Shown here in pieces: positions 57,562 through 64,000 of a DNA stretch of 64,000 nt. Origin of the DNA: Dryococelus australis (taxonomy: Eukaryota > Arthropoda > Insecta > Phasmatodea > Phasmatidae); NCBI GenBank assembly GCA_029891345.1, contig CM057002.1:60316777-60380776 (forward strand), written 5' to 3'. Position 1 is the first letter of the stretch, and the number at the start of each line of letters is the position of its first letter. A model generated the notes under the pieces. It did not search any database, was not told the origin of the DNA, and saw only the letters and a list, made by a program, of their open reading frames with translations. The position numbers were made by a program, and so were the translations under genes.

Positions 57562-58280
57562 CACGGAGAGTCGAGGTTCTTGTCAACCAACAAAATGCTT
57601 GTTTGTATATGGCCAAACACAAATTTGATAGGTCCAACAAAATATTTTGTTGTCAAAACAAAAACTGAAAAGCAGCTGTAATGATTTGTTTCATCTATCA
57701 AAATACACCTCCAATAAATTAAACATCTGTGTTCGGCCAAAATAAATACTTAGACTGACAACAAAATATTTAGTTGAATCAACTTTATATATTTCCTTGG
57801 TTTCATTTGAATGCCTTCGTTCGAAAATTCAGTTCAAGAGTGCGTTTGAAGTTTTTGTGACAATTAGGAATGTAACAGTGTTTATTAGTACATTTATTGG
57901 TATTTAATTAATACATTAAAAGTCCTATTTTAGCAAGTAATTAAAAAGTAGAGCCACAGGACTTGAAATATTTAGTTACGTAAGTTTTCTTTTATTTGAG
58001 TGCATATATTTTAATCCATCCTATTTGTTGAGTAGTTACTTCAGCTCCCAGACGTCCCGGGTTCGGAACCCGGTCGTACTTTATTCTTATTTATAATAAT
58101 CAAAACTATTTAATGTACTTAGAGGAATACAAATTCATTAGTTGCACTTATAAAATCTTGGCAAACAAAAAAAGGGACAAAATAATTTGGTTTCAATAAC
58201 TTACTTAATTGTCCCTATACAAAAAATTATTTGGTTATGCAAAAAAATTGCTTTATCCAGCAAAACCTTTTCTCTCAGCG
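57562..58280. mobile_element. Family E element with TA flanks
   Basis: The left end CACGGAGAGTCGAGGTTCTTG and the right end CAAAACCTTTTCTCTCAGCG are inverted repeats, each bordered by TA. The interior has CAACAAAATATTTTGTTG and related words. The 113-codon frame at 57340-57681 joins the S3 copy to this element and is chance. Near 58040, CCCGGGTTCGGAACCC resembles a B box. Confidence 0.65.
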
Positions 58281-58533
58281 TAAAAATTGTCAACCCGAGG
58301 ACGCCACGATGGTGTGGTCACGTCTGTACTAAACAAGTTCGATTCCAATTGATGACGATATAAAAACCGGGCTAAGTGCCAAAATGTAAACCAATTTTTT
58401 TTTGTTGAAATGTGTGCCTGCCCCTATAACATAAATAACGGTCTAAGTTCCAGGTCCTTTTTTAGTAGTGCAACTGTTCAGCACAAGATGGTGCGGATGG
58501 TCATGTCTGCCGGCGTGTACATTAAAACCGGGA

Positions 58534-60940
58534 TAAGTGCCAGAGCGTCAGAGATGAGTGTTTAAATAGCTGCGTCATTGTTTCAGTTAGTTAGTTGTTG
58601 TTTGTTGTTATTGAAGGAACCAAACATTAATATCCCGCATTATGGAAGGGCGTTCTTCGTGCAGGAAAATACGTAAAGCGAAAGGAACTGTTCCATTCTG
58701 AAATGAAAAAAACGGAGATGATCTGGCGAAGTGTATGTAAATAGCCAGCAAAATGAAGTGCCGTCTAAAACACAGCCTGCAGCACAGGTAAGCTGTACCA
58801 TAACGAACTACTTATTACACGCATCTGTGCTGGTTCGAAATATAGTCATTTCTAATGGATTTTAACCATCAATATTGCTACACTGAATTTTTGTTTTACT
58901 TTTACAGCAGTTGCAAAACGACAGCATATTTAATGGCACAACTCACAGTAGAACCGTTAGAGTAGTTTAAAAGTCCATTCAAATTAGTCGGGTACAATTT
59001 TTACTAAAGTAATGTCATTGTAAATTTACTAGTTTGCATCTATCGCATATAATTTTCCCTACTAATATAGAAGGTACAATAATCACTCTTTTATGTTCTG
59101 TTTTAGATTACCTGCAAGTGCAAGTATAAATGCAACAATATCGCTCATGACAACAAACTGAAGTTTTTCATGGACTTTTATGCTATGGAGAACAATGAAA
59201 AACAAAATTCGTATTTAATGGGTCTACTTGTCATCATCCCAGTACAGCGAAGGAGGCATGGCAAGAGAGATGATGAAAAGGTAAGCCGGCGACAAGCCAC
59301 TATTTCCTACACTTGACCTAACAGCAAAGGAAATATTGTGCAAGTGTGTAAACAAATGTTCATGGAAGTGTTTAGTGTGATTAAGAGAACATTTGAGAGC
59401 TTAGTTAAAGTAAAAGAGAATGGCGGAACAGTGTACACCGAGAAACGAGGAAGCAAAACAACACACGTGAAATTTTCAGCAGAAGACGAAGCAGTCGTTA
59501 ACGATCACATAGAAAGCTTTCCTCGGGAGCAGAGTCATTACTCTAGAGTGAAAAGTCAGAAAGAATATCTCAGCCCAGGTTTGAACATCTATAAACTGTA
59601 CCTTGCCTTCAGAGAAAAGTACCCAACTTCTTTTGCAACGTACCGTTACTATTATGAAATATTCAAGAGCACGTTCCCTATGTTAGCATTCCACCATCCA
59701 CGAACTGACACACGCGGGACATGTGCTCGATCGCACATGGAAATAAAATAGTAACAATAACACACAAGCATTAAAGAAGTTCGAGCTTCATCACCACAAA
59801 GCTGAAAAGGCTATGAAGATAATGAAGGAGGATCACGCCAGATCACAGCTTCCATCAAGTGAATGTACCACCATTTCAGTGGACCTTTAGCAAGTTCTGT
59901 CTCTTCCAGCATTAACACATTCCCAAATGTATTATTTGCGTCAGTTATTGTGTTATAGCCTGTGCGTACACTTTGGAGACAACAACATAGGGTACATGTT
60001 TATTTCGCATGAAGTGTTAAGAGGGTAACGAAGTGACGTCATGTATTCTCAAGGCAATCACAACTTGCGTGACTAGAAAGAAAACATGGAACTGTGTTGA
60101 GTGACAACTGCGTAGTGCAGAATAAAAACCGCATGCTTTTATACTTGTGGTGCTATTTGCTATGTAAGGGATATGTTGCTGAAGCGAACCACAAGTACGC
60201 AGTTTCAGGACACTCATTTTTAAGTTGTGACAGAGGTTTTCCTCTTGTAGAGAAATGATAACGTGTCGAACATTCTCAAGTACCTACAGACTTAATGAAA
60301 GTAATGGTCACTGCTAACCACAAAATTCCTTTCATGGTAACACTAATGAAACCAGATGATTTCTACGACTTTAAGACTGCTGCAGATAAAGCACATCTAA
60401 TGTACAGATTTCCAAAGTTCAGAGGATCAACATGACGAAGGCTTATCCTGGAACTCAGGGAAAACGAACAACATTGTCTGAGTTCGAAAGCTGGTCATCT
60501 TTTCACATTCTGAAGAAGAATGTGACGAACGAGGCAATAAAAAAATATGCTACACCCATTAAATTGCTACTCCAGGATCTCTGAAGAAAAGAAGAATGAC
60601 CTCGCACAGATGCTCCCTTGCCTGAAAAGTGAGAACAAACCTTTCTATGAAGAACTGTTAAGTCGATAAGACTAGGCAACTTGTTTTTTGTTTGCCTAAA
60701 AGGAAACAAGACATGTGTATCTTTTGCAATGATTACTAACTTCTGATCTATAATAACATTCCTGGTGAACATTACCTCGCTTCTGTGGCTTGCCACGTAG
60801 CTCATTATTTATGCATTATGTGTTGGTTGTTAGCAACTTCCACAATTTTGTGTGGTTTGATAATATTTGTGTGATGATGAAGGTACTGGTAAATTTGGTT
60901 TTCCTCTAGCATTCCGCCTTATCTGACCCATTGGCACTTA
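58534..60940 (+). mobile_element. 2.4-kb class II transposon with broken transposase
   Basis: The left terminus TAAGTGCCAGAGCGTCAGA and the right terminus TCTGACCCATTGGCACTTA are inverted repeats (about 16 of 19 match). They enclose the transposase relic at 58642-60669 in a position expected for an autonomous element. The left terminal motif also occurs 158 bp upstream at 58376 within a repeated ~60-bp block, so the true left boundary is uncertain. I found no convincing target duplication. Confidence 0.55.
58642..60669 (+). pseudogene. Full-length DDE-type transposase relic (DUF7869-like family, tentative)
   Basis: A possible first exon starts at ATG 58642, loses frame, and ends at a CAG/GTAAGC donor (58797). 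After an acceptor (TTTTAG, 59106) a long region reads CKCKYKCNN, QNSYLMGLL, VQVCKQMF, ESFPREQSHYSR, YLSPGLNIYKLY and YRYYYEIFKSTF. It continues in other frames with TISVDL (D at 59882), GNEVTSCILKAITTC, SDNCVVQNKNRML (D at 60103), GHSFLSCDRGF and LVEK (E at 60250), and finishes MLPCLKSENKPFYEELL, then TAA at 60667. These motifs match a transposase-like family abundant in insects that I recall as DUF7869. The D-D-E assignment is inference. Damage: TGA at 59314, TAG at 59888, TGA/TAA at 60256, and several frameshifts. The protein would have been nuclear, cutting and joining its own transposon ends. Its region 59338-59751 is the longest surviving frame. Confidence 0.75.
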
Positions 60941-61000
60941 AGTTATTAGCGGTTGAGCACCACTCAAGTTCCTCTACTTCATTCTCCCTTATCCTGACAA

Positions 61001-61230
61001 GGCCGTTTATAAGTTGAACTCTTTTCAAAGCCCTGCATAGAATTCAGATTTTTCTCATTTTTAATAATTTTGTAACGTGTGAAATTAACATTTCCATAGG
61101 CTTGTTCACTTTAACCACCCGTCGTCCAGTTGAAATAATGGAATCGTTAAGAATGTAAATGTTTTACAAATGTACAAACTCGTAGTCTTAATGCGTAGAA
61201 AATAAGTTAAACACCTAATTTTAGTGGCAA
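61001..61230. mobile_element. Family A fragment
   Basis: The left end GGCCGTTTATAAGTTGAACT and interior blocks (CAAAGCCCTGC, GTGAAATTAACATTTCCATAGGC, AAGAATGTAAATG) match long copies of the 5070 orientation. The right half is missing. Confidence 0.6.
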
Positions 61231-61313
61231 TAAATTTTAACATTACACTCTCAACATACCGCCAAGTCTCAAGACAATTTTTATCAATTCGCTCCTACTT
61301 AACTCGGAACCTG

Positions 61314-61590
61314 TAGAGATGTGCTAAATTCGCATTGTCATTCGGTGACAGGATAAACTCCACTGCCTTATAAACAAGCAGGGAACAGTTCGTGGTTTCA
61401 TTGGCCGCTGTACTTTAATCAACGTCTCCTACCTGCTCGATCTCCTTAATAGAAATTGGCCACTCAACCGCTGATATTATCTCCGAGGCATGACATACAA
61501 TTTCCGGTCAATGTCTGATGACAATTAAACGCACAGTAATTTGGGGTTTAGTCTGTCCTTGAATAATAACGCTGATTTTGCATGTCACCA
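61314..61590. mobile_element. hAT-like MITE, diverged
   Basis: Left end TAGAGATGTGCTAAATTCGC and right end GCTGATTTTGCATGTCACCA are inverted repeats extending about 40 bp inward (AGGATAAAC against GTTTAGTCTGTCC). CATTGGCCGC and ATTGGCCACTC boxes lie in the interior. No clear 8-bp duplication remains. Confidence 0.6.
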
Positions 61591-61616
61591 CGTACATACT
61601 TGTAGTCACGGATTAT

Positions 61617-62188
61617 ATAATCCATTCACAGTTACTGAACACTTTTCTGAAGCCCTGATAAAGTTCTACTTCTAGGGTATTCCTCCGATTACACCAGAGG
61701 ACGAATCGTGCCGGGCGATGCCGGTAGTCGGCTGGTTTTCTTGGGGATTTCCCGTTTCCCACGCCCTTTCATTCCGGCGCTGCTCCATACTCACCTCAAC
61801 CACCCTCATCGGCTCTCAAGACCTCGATGTTAAGAGCCGTCCAAATCTGTTCAATCAATTAATCAATGCACCAGAGGACAACGCACCGAATTCGTGAACA
61901 TTCTGTTGTAATCATATTTTGCATGAGAACTATTTCTTAGGCGCTACCAACACAGATGATTTCTCACTGTTTTTATTCTTATTTATGATTAATGAAATAT
62001 TATAAATGTATACCTAAAATACAGGTAAAACTTAAATCCAACGAAAAATAAGATACTTTTAGGTTAACAGAAAAACAATTTAACGCTTTTGATACGTGGC
62101 ATATTTAGGAAATAACTCAACACATCACTACATGGGATGATTTTTCCGAGGTTTGATTCAAAGAATGTGAAGAGACCACGAACAGCCT
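61617..62188. mobile_element. Family B MITE, copy 2, interrupted by a SINE
   Basis: The interior matches copy 1 (43683-44006): TGAAGCCCTG, GTATTCCTCCG, GGCATATTTAGGAAA, GAGGTTTGATTCAAA and the right end ACCACGAACAGCC. The S1 SINE at 61703-61868 splits it. Confidence 0.7.
61703..61868 (+). mobile_element. SINE family S1, 5'-truncated, nested in family B
   Basis: It starts at GAATCGTGCCGGGCGATGCC, so the tRNA head is missing. The rest of the body follows, ending GATGTTAAGAGCC and a (TCAA)n-like tail. A perfect 11-bp duplication, CACCAGAGGAC, flanks it at 61692-61702 and 61869-61879. Truncation with an intact duplication indicates incomplete reverse transcription at insertion. Confidence 0.9.
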
Positions 62189-62194
62189 AAGTTT

Positions 62195-62246
62195 TTCTTT
62201 TAAAATTCTGATTTCAAAAATGTTTACTTTACCGTGAACACGCCTT
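62195..62246. mobile_element. Family A right-end fragment
   Basis: TTTCAAAAATGTTTACTTTACCGTGAACA, here split by an inserted C before GCC, matches the right terminus of family A. The remainder is absent. Confidence 0.5.
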
Positions 62247-62841
62247 ACATGCGTTTCTGCAATAATTATAAACGTTATGATTTTTGTTGCCGCAACTTCT
62301 TCGTTAATACATCTATCCCGTTACGTTTCGTCAACGTTCCAGTTAATGTTGAATTTTTTAAACTGGAAACCGAACCAGACATCGTGTGACAAGCGTACCC
62401 GTCTTCTACGAAACGCGATCCGGGTTCGACTCCTCGCAAGGTCGCACATGATTTCTGTTTTTCAGATCACTTCGACTCTTGCTTTGCTGCTCCATTTATT
62501 TTCAACCGATAGGCGCAAAGAAAAATACCCAGTTACGAGCCCTAAAATTTTCTTAAATTAATGTTTATCTACGAAATGAAAACATTTGCCAAGCGAGGAC
62601 GGAATGACACAGTCACGCGTGCTATAGCCACTAAAATTTTATTTAGGAGCCGTGTTTCATTGCTGATAACTACATTTCCAAACTGCCGTGTCTTATAACA
62701 CGCGACCCGGGCAAGAGCGAAACATCGATGTGAGCCTGTATTGAACTTCGCTACAGACTTCCCAAGAATAGAACGACAGATCGCCGCCATGGGCGCCGAA
62801 TTATTGTTTCCATAAGGGGGGGGGGGGGCAAGTTTCATATA
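62247..62841. other. Unassigned DNA
   Basis: Near 62400-62430, CGATCCGGGTTCGACTCC resembles a B box, but neither a tRNA fold nor a SINE body is visible. A poly-G run lies at 62815-62828. A 94-codon frame at 62277-62561 has no known motif. Confidence 0.35.
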
Positions 62842-63262
62842 GGCTATTCACGATAAAGTGAGCATTTTTGAAATCAACCATTGAAAAAATGTCACTGCCC
62901 CTTCGTGTATGTATTTTCACGGGTACACTGACTGGCATGCACCATCTAAAGTTGGTAACGACGAAGAGAAAGTACTTCCCTTTCTTAGCTCTGAATTAAA
63001 AGTATTAGGAAAATATGTGCGAAAACTGAAGTAATTGGTTTTACTTTCTACATATTTTTAATGCACATTAGTAATATGAATGAACAGAATAGTAAATTAT
63101 TTACTTTACTAATAATTGCCTAGTTTTACTTGACCAACGCATGAATAATGTGACCAGACGCATGGCAATGTTAATTTTACATATAGCGGAAGCAAATGGC
63201 ATGTGAATACAAGTAGATCTTTAGCAGGGCTTTAAAAAATGCTCACTTTACCTTGAACAGCC
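62842..63262. mobile_element. Family A MITE, long form
   Basis: Left end GGCTATTCACGATAAAGTGA, preceded by TA. Right end TTTACCTTGAACAGCC. The interior is oriented like the 2340 copy and is one of the better preserved. Confidence 0.8.
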
Positions 63263-63694
63263 TTTACTTTCTGTAATCACGCACACGTTTATTTTAATCT
63301 TGTTACGTTATACGCCTGTGTGTGAAGTAATGCACGAACGTAACACTTATTTTCATGCACACTAACGTTTGAAACCACGCGGGTATTTAAGAGAAGACAG
63401 TGCTGAAATTTTGCTTGCAGAGGTAATGTGCGTAAATTATAATAGCATCCTAAAAACTAAACATTCGAAATCATATGTGAAATGTTTTTTGTAATTTAAA
63501 AATAACACAAAAATATACTTGGAAAAGAATGAGGCAAGAAGATAACCATAAGTAGACCTAGTATTTACTGCAAACAGAACTAGAGGCTGTACGCCTGAGG
63601 GAGACGCCTCTGCTGGTTGAAAAGTCGGGGGGCGATCACCCCGCTTGTCCTCCCCCTCCTCTCCCTCATACTTGACGCATATGATCACCGCTTA
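63263..63694. other. Unassigned DNA
   Basis: A minus-strand 83-codon frame (63437-63688) has no known motif. Confidence 0.35.
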
Positions 63695-63702
63695 CCCATA
63701 GG

Positions 63703-63965
63703 CAGGGACACCCGAATTTCGCGAGAAAAAAAATGCATCGAGGAGAAGGTGTACTTCACGACACTTTAGCTCGGATCCACTTTAGTGATTGGATGGTTTC
63801 CATGTTACGCGTCTTAGGTTACAGCGCGCGAATCACAGACGTGCAGTATTGAAGTTACCTAAATATGGTTGGCCGCCAATAAGGAAAATAAAACTGCTGG
63901 TACGGCCGTAGGGTATTGAAATACAGCATGTGCGGAAATCTATTCGCGAGATTCGGGTGTCCCTG
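63703..63965. mobile_element. hAT-like MITE with perfect 8-bp duplication
   Basis: The ends CAGGGACACCCGAATTTCGC and GCGAGATTCGGGTGTCCCTG are near-perfect inverted repeats of about 20 bp. CCCATAGG flanks them at 63695-63702 and 63966-63973. A CAGGG start with an 8-bp duplication is the hAT pattern. ATTGG/CCAAT boxes lie at about 63787 and 63877. 263 bp, non-coding. Confidence 0.9.
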
Positions 63966-63973
63966 CCCATAGG

Positions 63974-64000
63974 CAGAGACCCGAGTATTTCGCGGATTGA
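63974..64000. mobile_element. Left end of another hAT-like element, cut by the window edge
   Basis: CAGAGACCCGAGTATTTCGC begins right after the duplication of the previous element and resembles the hAT-like ends at 28087 and 37155. The rest lies outside the window. Confidence 0.5.

Noticed and set aside
59281..59326. A 45-bp intron between GTAAGC and AACAG in the transposase relic
   Set aside because: The sequence between reads in frame as expected family sequence with a single TGA, so read-through with a nonsense mutation fits better than an intron.
59338..59751. Intact 137-codon host gene
   Set aside because: The frame continues family resemblance upstream past a TGA and downstream past stops and frameshifts, so it is one surviving piece of a transposase relic.

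Overview
This window looks like non-coding, transposon-rich DNA from an arthropod nuclear genome, most likely an insect. The grounds are: AT-rich sequence with long gene-less stretches; tRNA-derived SINEs with target-site duplications; Tc1-like transposase relics of the insect type; Helitron ends with the common insect start and hairpin; and hundreds of bases of microsatellite. A polyneopteran insect is my guess from the repeat mixture, but nothing here proves the order. I found no intact host protein-coding gene, no rRNA and no convincing functional tRNA. The protein-like sequences I can recognise are dead transposase fragments.

Layout. 0-13 kb: members of a TA-flanked MITE family (here family A, ends GGCTGTTCACGGTAAAGTGA), a solo LTR (2974-3737), SINE copies, a three-level nest of MITEs (9036-10443), a Tc1 N-terminal relic (12060-12371) and a hAT-like MITE. 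13.7-15.3 kb: an old diverged tandem array. 15.4-28 kb: mostly unassigned AT-rich DNA with microsatellites, SINEs, a Tc1 C-terminal relic (26165-26385) and a second DDE transposase relic (27415-27800). 28-38 kb: hAT-like MITEs, a 2.2 kb inverted-repeat region holding two tandem arrays, a TTAA-flanked MITE, a hAT-like MITE nested in another with a perfect 8-bp duplication, and a 203-bp unit repeated four times. 39-50 kb: a 1.56 kb element with internal 178-bp repeats, another TTAA-flanked element, and a pair of ~350-bp inverted repeats 4.8 kb apart. 50-64 kb: a palindromic MITE, two SINEs of a second family, a 760-bp long inverted repeat (53121-53883), a 2.4 kb class II element with a broken transposase (58534-60940), and more family A, family B, SINE and hAT-like insertions up to the right edge.

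These parts do not form a pathway. The order of events can be read from nested insertions with target-site duplications. The most useful observations are the nested hAT-like pair at 37155-37726, the multi-exon-like transposase relic with matching terminal repeats, the two large inverted-repeat structures, and the recurrent CCAAT/ATTGG boxes inside the hAT-like MITEs.

All family names rest on motif recognition and end structure by eye. No database search was run. Boundaries without a stated target-site duplication are approximate.
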